Shown: piece after piece, positions 12,181-23,589 of the stretch
Numbering within the stretch: position 1 is the stretch's first letter
Layout of the letters: each line of letters starts with the position of its first letter
From: Archegozetes longisetosus
Taxonomy: Eukaryota; Arthropoda; Arachnida; Sarcoptiformes; Trhypochthoniidae
Length of the DNA stretch: 64,000 bases
Reading direction: 5' to 3'
Assembly (NCBI GenBank): GCA_018873245.2
Contig: JAEMBT020000001.1
Coordinates: forward strand, 11,640,220 to 11,704,219
Program-made: the position numbers and the translations under genes
The notes under the pieces: generated by a model
The model's input: only the letters and a program-made list of their open reading frames with translations
Database searches by the model: none
What the model was told of the DNA's origin: nothing

Positions 12181-12840
12181 TATACTCCTTAACAGTAAAA
12201 GAACTAAATACATCTATATCAAATATTATATTATGAGTTGTACAACTTTAATAGTTTCTTGGGATTTCGATTGTAAACTTTGAACTCAAATTTCTCAAAA
12301 ACAGACTTTTCCGAGTTAGTGCATTATAGCACTAAGGTGACGAAATTACACGTATTATTGAATTCAATGATGAAGTTTATTTCTAAAAGACCTCCATTTA
12401 AGAATTGAATTCAATGCAATTTCTATTTATTTAACGAGAGAATTATTAATGCACTTATGTACATTAATGTATAACAGTTGTGTCCAGACATTTTTCATAA
12501 GAGGTACTTTAAACTAAAACTTATATCGTGATTGTATTTTAACTGTAATTTTATAATGGTGGAATTTAATAGTATTTTTTTAGTAAAATCAATGTTGTAT
12601 AACTACTAATTGATCACAAAGCTTCGCGATTCACCGGTCGATCGCGATGAACGTATTGGATACCCCTGATGTATAATTTGGACAAATACTTGATTATAAC
12701 TTGAAATAAATACTTGTTGTAAAGATTGCTGCCTATTATTTTCAATTTTTAACAATTTCAGAATCGCAACTCACAGTTTGGACCTGAGCTTCTAATTACA
12801 AACGCAGCTCAACGACCGAGAATTTCGAGCTGCACTTATA

Positions 12841-13728
12841 CACAGCGTAAAATTAAAAACTAAATTGGAAGTTAAGAAATAGATAGGATTTACAAACCAT
12901 TCTTGAAGGAACACTATAAATCTATTGACTGATAAACGAAAGTTATTTGTTCAAGCTTTAATCGATTCTTATTTTATGACGAAAATCTACAAAGTTAATG
13001 TTTTAAATAAGTCAGTGTTCATCTGAGAAATTGCAGATGTTCCGATCGCATTCTAAACAGAGTTTTACACTTTTAACCCTTCGTCACAATTTAACTTCAA
13101 AAAGCGTAAAAATAACTGTGGAGTAAAATGTTACCCCACGTTTTCCACACTTTATATCTGTTCTAAGTTGGTTCGGATGTATTGAGAATTAAAGTTAGCC
13201 TTTGTTTTCGAAGTTTTAATTTACTAATTAATTAATTTCTAGTCATTATGTGCTACACTGTCATTAGTGGATCAAATTGCTAGTAGTGACATCACAGCAC
13301 TGCGATACATATAGTAAACACAAAGCACTTCGATGTTAAAGCAAATTTCTATTATCAGAAAGACATATTACAACAAAAAAATTTAAATAAAGTTATAAGT
13401 CTAAATTAATCAGGATTTTTGTCATTCAAAGTCAGATATATGACTGAGAAATACCTAAGTTCTCAAGAAATGACAACATTTTGTTGATCTTAGAGAGATT
13501 TTAAAAGTGAAATTTAGGAATATTTTACACCACAGTTGTAACAAAGAGTTAATCATATTTAAAATACTGTTTTTATGTTTATATCATAAGTTGTTGTATG
13601 TGAATGATTAAAAGTACAAAATTAGACCTCTATTCATATACTGTATTTATCATAGTGTTTTTTTCCAAAGGCTAGAGCGAATAATGTCTATGGGAACTTT
13701 TTAATTTAGTCTTTAATTTTACACAGTG
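12841..13728. mobile_element. MITE family M1, copy in A, carrying a second element
   Basis: Terminal inverted repeats of 26 bases (CACAGCGTAAAATTAAAAAC and CACTGTGTAAAATTAAAGAC, read inward), TA on both sides. It is orthologous in position to 41337-41747 in copy B and is absent from copy C (about 35115). Its extra length is the TTAA-flanked insertion 13077-13548. Confidence 0.85.
13077..13548. mobile_element. piggyBac-like MITE nested in M1
   Basis: Bounded by TTAA on both sides (13073-13076 and 13549-13552), with inverted ends CCCTTCGTCAC and CTCTTTGTTAC. The B copy of M1 runs through this point uninterrupted (about 41575). TTAA targeting and CCCT/CTCT ends are typical of piggyBac derivatives. 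No ORF. Confidence 0.75.
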
Positions 13729-14231
13729 TAGAAGCTATAGCTTGAAGCACATGATTTCAGACCAATTCTCTCCACTATTTTAGATAATTAATTTAGTTAT
13801 ATAGAAGCTAATGCTTATATCTTTTAATTCCAAATTTTGATGAACTCATCACATAAGTGAAATTTAAAATTTATGCTTCAACCTCTTTAAATAAAAATGG
13901 ATCGAAAAATGCTGAACGTCTTAATGAATACTTTCTATAGTTTCACAGCATGTTTTTATTGTTATGTCAAAATGCGAACAAGTTCATAATTCAACCAATC
14001 TGTAAATTACATTCTTTACTCAATTAATAACTGAGTTTTATGTTATTTTATCGTTGGAATCTATAAGTTCGATACATTTTTAAAATAAGGATTCTTAAAT
14101 TCGTCTATTACTGGATAAAGGCATGAATATAGATTTTGTAGATATGTATTTTATAACTATCGGAGTGGATTAATTTTCAAAAATTTTAATCTATCGAACC
14201 GTATATCTCTTCGAATTATCGAATCAAGTGA

Positions 14232-14510
14232 TTATGATGAAGCTACAGGTACCTCTGGCTGTCGAACACAATAGTCTAATGAACATCCTTCTTCTATGCA
14301 GCCACGTTTACATGGACCATAATGAAAAGGTTTTGAGCCCTTTTTCCCAAAGCAATGATAGATATGGTTTTCAAGGCATCCAACCATTAGATTGCTTTGA
14401 CCGCAGTGATTGCCCGCACAAGTATTATTGCAAATACATGCCTCATTTTGTACAATATAAAGTGAAATAATACACCAGAAAAGTAGAAACGTTAACTCTT
14501 TCATATTCAT
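14232..14510 (-). CDS. Small secreted ten-cysteine protein, copy A
   Basis: A single-exon ORF of 92 residues. Residues 1-24 are a typical signal peptide ending QNEA before the first cysteine. The mature part has ten cysteines spaced C-x1-C-x3-C-x4-C-x8-C-x7-C-x13-C-x3-C-x4-C-x4-C, with a Lys/Arg-rich segment (CKRGC) and a tail PEVPVASS. I do not recognise the family; the spacing fits a disulfide-rich extracellular peptide. The start MNMKE is shared with the B paralogue at 42240-42518, about 76% identical in protein with all cysteines kept. It could be defensive, salivary or structural; the sequence does not say. Confidence 0.8.
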   Translation of the reverse strand: MNMKELTFLLFWCIISLYIVQNEACICNNTCAGNHCGQSNLMVGCLENHIYHCFGKKGSKPFHYGPCKRGCIEEGCSLDYCVRQPEVPVASS

Positions 14511-14519
14511 TAAGATTAG

Positions 14520-15290
14520 ATTTTCATATAATTAATAATAAATTTGTAGTTTAGTTCGTATTACCACTTCAAGCGAATGTCGTTTGAATGAAATTTAAAC
14601 TCTCTTCTAATCCGAATTATATAATCTATACTTATCAAATGTTACGATCTATTGCATTTTCTAAAATACATATTTTCCGTATAATCTATTTACCTATTCT
14701 ATTATCTTATCTAGATACAAATTAAGTTTCTTGAAAAAGTTCAACAACCAGTTCACTTGAATGCTCACCATTTTAGATTTTATGATAAATAGTTGTAAAT
14801 CAAAATTCTTATATTTCACCTGTTTCATTACTATTCTAATGAATTCCTGAAGAATTTTATGATTTTGAAGATTCAATACTTAATACTACTGATGGCTATT
14901 CATTTGAAAATTTAGAGTGAAATTCGAAAACCGAGATTTATTCAATGATTTCAATTTGAAATTTTTTTAAACCCTAGTCGAATCAGTCTTATAGCTGTAA
15001 GTCGGTAGACTAATAAAAAAGAAGCAATCTGTTTGTTCAGAAGAAGAATAAACTCATCTTTATTTAGTCAAAATGAACTTTGAAGTTGTTATGCTCAAAG
15101 TTTGAAACCAATTGATAAGAATAGACTCATATATTTCAATTTTTAGAGTATTTTAATGATAGAAGTTCATTACCAAATTATTTATTGAAATCAAAGCTAA
15201 CTAAAACTGAAATTTCTTAAACTTGAGATGTGAATTAGTCAGTTATTCATACTTTGTCAGGTATCCACTCTATCAATTGTGAATTTTCTT
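14520..15290. other. Upstream region of the cysteine-rich gene
   Basis: AT-rich, with no further gene. It matches 42530-43178 of copy B at moderate identity, and the duplication ends near 15185. Confidence 0.5.
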
Positions 15291-15299
15291 CTATTCTAA

Positions 15300-15830
15300 T
15301 ATACCTTCGCTACAAAAAAAGATCCGGAAAAAGTAAGTGTAAATTTTTTTAATGAAAACTACAATGTTTTGACCTCAAATTTATCACAAGAATGTATTTG
15401 ATTCCAATTATTATAGCTAAAAAGAAATGACAATTTAATTCTGTCTCCCTCTACAGCTATATGCTTTTTAATGCGTTATTTCATACTTTCGTTAAATGAC
15501 TCCTATACATCTAATTATAAATTGTCTCATATTTGGTTTATTTTCGCGACCCACAGTTGAAATATTTTTGGTTCTTCTTTCTCAATAATATCCTTTATTG
15601 TTCTCCATGAGTATTGAATCGGGTTTAAGTCGGGAAAATTAATTCTCAAAATATGCCATAGGTTTTCAGATTTTTTTGTCGTAAGGATTATTAAATCTAA
15701 GATTTGTTTAAGAGCTGCGCTAAGCTTATACTCGATCGAAATAAAAGATCGTGTAGATATGTGAGTCAATGAAATCTGATGAAAATATATCGACGAAGTC
15801 ATTTGACGAGTAAACAGGTTTTATGCGACA
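15300..15830 (-). pseudogene. Tc1-family element T2, 5'-deleted relic
   Basis: The left end CTTCGCTACAAAAAAAGATC is a member of the family also found at 31727-32102 and 55786-56010. The minus strand at 15527-15802 retains the end of a transposase, with the catalytic region LRINFPDLNPIQYSW. No matching right end was found. Confidence 0.7.
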
Positions 15831-15839
15831 GAGATTGCT

Positions 15840-16740
15840 ATAGCCTGAGAAATAAGATAGGCATTAATGCTTGAAGTTCCAGAGACCTTTGACTGCAAAT
15901 GTTATGATCCTATCCATCAAATATTTCATAGTGGCATTATAAAGATAAACTTTGTGGACTCTCTTAAACCCTTGCGGAGAATATAAAACGTGTTATTACG
16001 AGAAATATCAGATAAAAAACAATAATTTATAGACTCAAAAGGTTATCTTCCAACATCTTAATAAAATAATGAAACACTACCAACTAAATTACTCAAGTGT
16101 AAAAAATTTAAAGATATAGATCGAATCTTGTTATAATTAAAGGTGTTATTTTTTTACGTCAATCATGTTTGAAATGGTTTTGTCAGCGTCGGAAAAACCA
16201 TCTGACAAATGTGTAAAATAATATTAAACAATTTAATGCTGCATTACATTCAAATAGATATAATCAAGCTTGCCACCCGTCCGGTTTTGAGGTGCGCCGT
16301 CCAATTGACAGACGAGATCTCAAACTGAACTACACAATGCCCAGTTTTGTCTCAAATAATCAATAAAATTCGTATTATATTGAACGCATGTTCAGTATTA
16401 TGAATAATCTGAGCTCAAAAGATGGGAATAAATTATTGACACAAATCTTAAGGTAGAAATTTGTGTAAAAGTTAATTTTATTTGAAATTTTCTCAATTTC
16501 ATGATTTTGTGAAAAATAATGATGAAACACTGAAAGCTGCAAAACCCAACACTAAATACACCTTTTATTGAGTAAATAATTTTTTTGTATCAAAAATTGA
16601 ATTGAAACTTTTTAAAAATATCAAAGGGGGGTCCCTTATAAATTTTTAGTTTGGTTTTGGCTCAGGCAAAAGCCCGGATATAATTCTTTTGATAATCAGA
16701 GTTGTCATTTAAAATCTATTTTATTAAATTTTATAATAAT
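15840..16740. other. No gene seen
   Basis: AT-rich sequence downstream of the GH43 gene. A TTTATT at 16720-16725 (AATAAA on the minus strand) lies just past that gene's stop codon and may be its polyadenylation signal. Confidence 0.5.
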
Positions 16741-16742
16741 AC

Positions 16743-18359
16743 TTATAATCCAGCATTAGATATAATTCTTACAATATCAGGCGTGACCTTGAAAACAGTG
16801 CCATGTTTTGCTTTTGGAGGAAACTTTATATGAGAGCTCATATCTTCCCAATGAACGAGATCAGTGGACCGGATCATACCCATTTGGTTCGTGGTATATT
16901 TGTCAAAGTAAACATGATAATAGTTGCCTATCTTGACAGCTGTCGGGCCTTCAGCCCAGTAGTGACCAGTTATAGGACTGGAGACCTCACCCCAAGGCCC
17001 GTCTGGAGTCTTGCCCTTAACCATTCGAATGTTCTTTTGGTCATTATCTTCGTTCTTGATAAACATTAGCCAATCATTGTGATCAACATCATGCAATAGA
17101 GTGGCGTCGATTGAGTTGAAGTGTCCGTCATAGTGTAGTTTAGTTGGGGTAAATGTCTTGAAGTCAGTAGTGGTTGTGGAGTATACGTGATTATTTTTAT
17201 CATCTGTTGAGATGATTTCAAATTTACTCAAAACTATGCACATAAAATACTAATACTACTATAATTACTTTTACTAAATTTAATTTTTTATAGGAAAAAT
17301 AATTTACTACGCCTTAAGTATATGTTTAAACCTATTGTAATTTAGTCTAACTTAGCCTAATCTAAATTCTCTTAAATCATCTAAATATTTAATTGCAGTC
17401 TTATTTCGAACTGAGTATTCAGCTATTAAACAATCTGCCCATATATATATTTATATACATATTTACATGACTATTATAACACAATATTGTCAGTTTGAAG
17501 ACACCATTACCTTTCATGACTGAAGACCAAAAAATTAGATAATGTTTTTTATCAGAGTCGTATATAACTTCCGGGGCCCAACTGTGCTGCGTTTTTGTCT
17601 CGTTATGCATGACTGATATTAATTTTTCTTCTGACCAGTGGACCAGGTCTTTGGAATATGCATATCCTATGTCTTTACTATTCCAACTTGTAGTAAATAC
17701 CAAATGAAATATGTTGTCAGATCCGTACAATATGCACGGATCTCGCAAAATCTTATCTCCTATTTGTGGAGCTAGTAATGGCTTATTGTCGTTAAGAACC
17801 TTCAAATAAAGAATACAGAAATTTGAAAGTACTTTAATTAATTGTCATATTGAGCATAGTTCTTAGATTGTGTTCTGAGATAGGATAATTCCTAAAATTT
17901 GAAGGAATCTTACTTATAAATATAAAAAACATTAAGCGATCTCTCCTATTGTTCACGCAATAATTTTAGTAAACTTATAAATGACTTATTATCAAAATCT
18001 AATTTTACGATTGAATAGATATTTGGCACAAAAAGTTCAAATTTCAGTCTAATATTTGTCGAGTTATAGATGAAATGAGGTAATTATTTATCTGGAATTC
18101 GAAATTTATTTATATCGAGAAATGATTTTATTTTCAGGGTATAATAAAATCTTCATATAAGACAAAATCATAAATAATTGCTATCTCTGATTACCTGGAA
18201 TATGTAGCCATCAGTGCTATACGCTATACGTAATCCAGCTTTTTCATCTGCATCGAAATATGAGAAAAGATAGCTCGTTTCAGGTATTGAAGTTGTGTTA
18301 ATTTTGGCGTTTATGGATGCAATTAAGGCCAACAAAACTAAAACTAAAAGACTATTCAT
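16743..18359 (-). CDS. Secreted GH43-family glycoside hydrolase
   Basis: Three exons with matching phases: 18195-18359, 17511-17799 and 16743-17233, giving 314 residues. The first 18 form a signal peptide (MNSLLVLVLLALIASINA). The rest is a five-bladed propeller of the GH43 type, which removes arabinose or xylose side groups from plant or microbial polysaccharides. The expected catalytic acids are visible: Asp in LRDPCI, Asp in NSIDATLL and Glu in WAEGPTA; HSWAPEV, DLVHW and KHGTVFKV are also typical. The nearest relatives I know are bacterial GH43 proteins of this compact form; animal members are rare. Signal peptide and host-like AT-rich introns show it is a resident nuclear gene, so ancient transfer from bacteria is the simplest inference. 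No lesion seen. Confidence 0.88.
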
Positions 18360-21120
18360 TGCTTACTTTGGTACTGAATCGCAAAAAGTCTAGTTTATTT
18401 GTATAACCTTATCGATTCAAATACAGTTTAGAATAGATAGCAGGGGTTTTATATATTTTCTTAGCTTTAATATAGATATCGGTAGATCATTTACTTATTT
18501 TGAAGGTTTTTTGTTTAAAAAAACAGGATCTAAAGTTTGAGAAAATGTACAGCAATCATTCTTCCGATAGGGAATAAGATATGAGATACAAAGTGTTGTA
18601 TACTATACCAATATATCAGAAATATACGAATTCAGCGCAAATGGTCTAAGAAAGTAAAAAAACTAAATAACTAAAAGCAACATTTATTTAAACTAACTCT
18701 CTAAAAGATTAAGCCACACTATCTTCAGCTTTATTGAGTCAAATTTAACTTTATCAAACTTATTCTACATAATCAAAGTTATTAGTTTAATATGTTTAAA
18801 TTGAAATTCATTTTAACTGTTATACTTAGAAAGCAGTCCAACAACTCATTAGCGGTTAAATTCCGTATGTTTTATGTTTTATAACTTATTTGATTTATTA
18901 AGGCGATAAATTTATCTATCGAAACAAAAATTTTGAGAAATCAATTATTTTAACAAGCTTTGGTAAAAAAGTAATTTTCTCTTATTCTACGGCTTATTCG
19001 AATTATTAAAGAGATAACTTTTTTAATTGGAAAAAAATATCGACAGATCAAAAACTATTACAAGCATCACCAAAATTCAATTTGAAATTTGTAAATGAAA
19101 TGAATTAAACTGTCAAAATCAGTTTAATTGAAACAATTTCCAATGTATTATACTCTAATGCAAATCATTTGAAAATGTGAATCAATTTTATTTTATGTTC
19201 TCACAACACCAATATATTAAGCAATACAAAAAGGAAAATGTAAGTTTTTCCAGGATATGCGCCGAAGTCGCGAATAATCTATTTCTTAATTTTATTTAGA
19301 TATCTCAATTAAATATAATCTTTATGACTAAACACATCACCTTTTCCCAATAGAAGATTGATTTTAATAAAGTTTAACAAAAATCATTTCTTGGGAACTG
19401 TGGAACAGATTTTTAAGCATAAATCATATCTTTATGCGAATTATTCGCATGTTTCAGTTTGTAAAATCACCGTTAAATTAATTTTTAAGCAAGATTTCTT
19501 AATTTATGATAAATATCTCTCAAATTCTAATTTATTAGTCATATATTTATAATACTTGTGAAAAATAAAAATCAATCAGCTGAAAATTAGGTTAAATTAG
19601 AATTTAACTTGAGTTTAACTATTACAATTTCTTTATATAATAACTTTAAGTCATTAAACCAAATCAAATCAGTCTTTCGGCAAAATTCTAAAAACTTATT
19701 AAAAACACCAATTTTACGTAAAAAATTAAACCAGTTTAATGGAATCTCTAATCGTATCCAATTCCATCAACAGAAATCTACCAAGAACTCACAAACATGC
19801 TTTTAATGTTGATCTTTCAACATTTTTTATGATAAAAGATAGCTTATACATCAAGTTTTCTTGCAAAAATAATCAACATATACAATGACATAAATTATAG
19901 TGAATCACATATTTTACTATTCGTGAACTCGAAAATATAATGAGATTAGATATTGTCACATTTATTTTTGTGGAACGGGATCGTTTTAAATATGAAAAAC
20001 TAAAGCTAAATATATTATGTAGAGCTTGCATGTGATTTATGTTCTCAGGCTTGAATAAATTAAAATCAAGGGTCTAATTGTAAGGTTCCAATCTATATTC
20101 TTAGCCTACTATCAGACTGTGGTTGGACTCGATAGAGAGTTCTTTGTGTTCTAAAACGCCATAAGTTTTATGCTTATTTTTCTGGAAACTTATAATTCAA
20201 TTGTATATTACTAATAGATGTTGAATAATGATGAAAACTATTCTTTAGTAAGTGTTTTATTATAACTATTTTTAGCTTGTGTACAATAATCTATAAAGAA
20301 AATGATTAATATTACAAAATTTTTCCTACTTTTAGTAGTATTTTTGGTTTCCCTAACATTGCTATTATTAACTTTGATAATGTAACAATATTTGTGTTTA
20401 ATTGTAATATAGTTAACATGTAAACCTTTTATCAATTAGATAGAAATGAATCTGTATTATAATCATAAAGCTAACAACTACAAACATAAATCACGTAAAA
20501 GTCGTAAACTATATTTTATAACACAGCTACATTATTACTACCAATACAAAAATACTAACGTTATACTCTTTAACCCTTCAGTGGTACCATGAATGACAAA
20601 TCCGCCATTTGAACAATTAATTTTTATTAAAACTCGTAGGTTCGCGTTACACCTGAAAAAATTTAGGTATTCCTGAAAAAAGCTTCTGGCTATCGAATAG
20701 TATAATTCATTTTTTAAAATTCGACTTGATTAGTTTTTAATTAATTTTAAACTAACTACGACTAACATTTTTCAGCTACGAGTCCCAAACATGTCAGTAT
20801 TTTCGTATAATCAGTGCTTTTCTTCAAGTCAAGTTCTGGCGAGAGGCTTGCTTTCTAGTTATAGTGTGCTGCAGCAAAACTTACGAATCTTGATTTTTAC
20901 TACGCCACTACTCCTCTATCAAACATAACACAAGCTTTCGATATTCCCAGCTTATACCAAAGGCTAGAAAAGTGACTGAAAATTCAGCCAAACTTCAAGG
21001 TAACTATTGTTGATGCATTTATAATGGTAGGACTCGTGGCTAATTAGTTTATATGCGCGAAGTCTTTAATAAATGATTGTATAGTGAGTTCTAAACACTC
21101 TTCATCATATAGACAATCGA
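18360..21120. other. Long AT-rich stretch without recognised gene
   Basis: Upstream of the GH43 gene. Short open frames (for example 19358-19806 on the plus strand) have no recognisable domain. No repeat boundaries identified. Confidence 0.5.
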
Positions 21121-21121
21121 T

Positions 21122-21395
21122 TTTTAAAGAATGGTTTTCAAAATTTCAAGAGCTCACAATTCTCGAAGCGCTCAACTGATATTTTAAGACATATTTCTGG
21201 GATCTATGTGCAGAAACCTTTAAAATGATATGCATATCATCATCTGTTCCAACAGGTCCACCGATGAACATCGGCGGTGCACATCATTTTAAAGGTTTTC
21301 GCACACAGTTTTCAGAATTATAAGTCTTAAGCATATCGACTAAGTGATTCAAGAGTTGTTCACTTTTGAAATTTTGAATACCACTCTTTAAAAAT
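21122..21395. repeat. Imperfect inverted repeat
   Basis: TTTAAAGAATGG followed by TTTTCAAAATTTCAA on the left is matched inverted by TTTGAAATTTTGAATACCAC and CTCTTTAAA on the right. The inner arms near 21215 and 21285 are CCTTTAAAATGAT and its inverse. The loop contains a second short hairpin. Possibly a small fold-back element. Confidence 0.5.
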
Positions 21396-21658
21396 GAACT
21401 AAATATACGGTAATGAGTATCCTGAACGAGTTATACAGCCATTCAAATAAAAATTTCAATTGATGTATCTGTATATCTTGTCGCTTTCGAACTATACTGT
21501 TGTATCTGTAATGTTAATTCAATGAGAGATATGACAGTATAGTTCCAAAGTGACGATTTGCCATCGGACCATCAGGTCAAAAGTGTTTACATGTTTGCCT
21601 TCACTTATTTAAGATAACACCAGTTAGACAACATATAGATTTCTAACAACCCTTAGAG

Positions 21659-23464
21659 TAGGGTGACCAAGTGTCCCGCATTGTGCAGGATTGTCCCGCA
21701 TTTAAGGTATGCGTCCCGTAGTGATGAGCAGGTCCGAGTCTTCAGGTCTTTTTGAAAGACTCGGACCTGGGACCTGGACCTCTAACCCAGGACCCGGACT
21801 CAGACCTCTTGGAAAACTGAAGACCTGGACTCGGACTCGGACCTCGACCTTAAGACTCGGACCCGGACTCGGGACCTTGGTTCTTCAAGTCTTTAACATT
21901 TGGGCCTCAAGACCCTGACTCCGATACAAAACAAATCTGTAAGTGAAATATTCTAATAATGATTGGTTTTTATGCGAGGAATGAGTGACTTTTTGAAACT
22001 ATTCAAACAGGCAACAAACTTATATCACGATCTAAATATATAAGCATATGCTTAATTTTGCTAATTGTCAAACTTTTTATTAACAATTAAGTGATCACAA
22101 TAATTCAAGTAACAGTTCGATTGAACCTTGTACTGAAAATATGCTTTTGTAGTTTAATAAGTATAAAGATTTACTTGAAATTGATATCACAAAATTAGCT
22201 GCCATACTTGACCTTCGCTTGAAACTCTATTTCTCTGAGAATGATCAAACTGTAAAACAGGTATTTGTTTTCTTCAATAAAAATTATCATCAGATCATTC
22301 AAATTAAAATTGAAAGTTCAAATGTTTCGTTTGTCTTTAAATTTATAAAAATACAAGAGTTGAAACATACGATGAAATTGAAAAGTATTTAAGTTTGCTT
22401 ATCGCTGATTAGAGAACTGAGCCTTTGTTTTGGTGGAAAAAATTGTTTAGAATTTCCTTATCTTTCACAGTTTGCATTCGAAATACTTATTATCCCAGCA
22501 TCGAGTGTTCCTTCAAAACATGTATTTTCAAAATCTAGGAATTTGATCAGCAAAAAGAGAAGTTAATTGAGCGCTAATTCTGCTAGACCTTGCGTGTATC
22601 TCATTTCATGAATCCCTTATTTTGCAAGTTTAAAATAAATTATTAATATTATATTATTATTTATTGATCTTACTATCAGTGATTTAATAAAAGTTAAAAT
22701 TTTTGAATGATAATATTTTGTCTATTGTTAAATTTAAGTTTTAAAGGGAGTCCGAGTCCAGGACCTAAAGTCTTTATCAAAGACCCGGACTCGGACTCGG
22801 ACCTCTAGCTCAGGACCCGGATCTGGACTTCTGCTAAATATAAGGACTCGGACTTTAGGACCTCAGGACCTAAGGTCCCAGGTCTTTAACTGTCTTGAGG
22901 TCCGGACTCGCTCATCAGTAGCGTCCCGCATCCGCATACACCTTTTGCGGGACGGAAGATATTTTGTAATTCATTAAATTTATTAATGTAATAAAATTCA
23001 TTCAGTAATTCATTTCCGTTGACAGAAATACTTTATTTGATGAGTGTTTTCTATTTAATGTAATATTTAAATGTTTGGTCAAAGATGATAAAAGTTTAGA
23101 TAATCAAAAATTATGATGTAAAATTTTAGGAAATAACAACTTTCCCGTTTTGCGGTATGTAATTGAATGTGTTGTGCTTATCCCTATTTGTAACTATTAT
23201 GTTGAGAAGCGTTTAGTATAATGCAAAATCTTTGAACTGATGAACGTAATTAAATGAATATTAGTTTAGTAAGATAAGAAATACGCATACAGTTTAATTT
23301 CTTAATGACATGTTCCAAACTTTATGATTTTATATAAAATAATAACGAATCTCTATACTTATATGCAGCAAAGTCTTAGAAGTATAAGTTATTGAATATA
23401 TTTCATGAGGGGAGCCAAAAATTTTTTTGTCCCGCATTTAACAGTTTTCGACTTGGTCACCCTA
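21659..23464. mobile_element. TAGGGTGACC element interrupted by a hAT insertion
   Basis: The outer ends are TAGGGTGACCAAGT and its inverse ACTTGGTCACCCTA, with CCCGCA motifs just inside both. A related copy starts at 39452, and a shorter relative with an 8-base target duplication lies at 35917-36396. I found no clear target duplication here. Confidence 0.65.
21719..22920 (+). mobile_element. hAT transposon with GC-rich terminal arrays
   Basis: Ends TAGTGATGAGC and (inverted) TACTGATGAGC, flanked by the 8-base duplication GCGTCCCG at 21711-21718 and 22921-22928, the hallmark of hAT. The terminal 180 bases on each side are arrays of GGACTCGGACCTG-like hexamers, very unlike the host. Between about 22150 and 22600 the plus strand keeps remnants of a hAT transposase C-terminus (PASSVPSKHVFSKSRNLISK in one frame), the dimerisation region. 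Confidence 0.85.
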
Positions 23465-23589
23465 GATGGCAGCTATACTGATAGTCGTGGGGATTATGTT
23501 CATAATAAAATGGCTGTGGATTACAGTGCAGAATTTCAGTCAGCTGTGGTTTATTTGTCTTATCTTAAGAGCAAACATTTAATTTAAAT

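Larger units (their letters stand above)
10090..12342. mobile_element. DNA transposon with CGTCACCT ends, 4-base target duplication
   Basis: Ends are CGTCACCTCAGTGCTATAAT and its inverse, flanked by AAAT on both sides (10086-10089, 12343-12346). Copy C at about 32600 shows the empty site (AGCAAATTACAT). The motif GTGCTATAATGCGCTAACTC recurs inside in both orientations near 10105, 10268 and 11410. No transposase is readable. It contains a GA microsatellite and a nested Tc1-type element. Superfamily uncertain. Confidence 0.75.
3220..15185. repeat. Segmental duplication, copy A
   Basis: The sequence outside the inserted transposons matches copy B (about 36760-43178) in order and orientation. 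The middle part, around the GILT gene and on to about 12840, also matches copy C (27025-35115). Anchors include ACTCATTTACGAATT (3312 and 36825), GAATGCATCGAATGAAT (7497 and 38374), the GILT exons, and the cysteine-rich gene at 14232. Divergence outside insertions is moderate (by eye 10-25%), so the duplication is not recent. Confidence 0.85.

Noticed and set aside
14228-14470. Plus-strand frame opposite the cysteine-rich gene
   Set aside because: It is the antisense shadow of 14232-14510, and the paralogue in copy B keeps the minus-strand frame with all ten cysteines.
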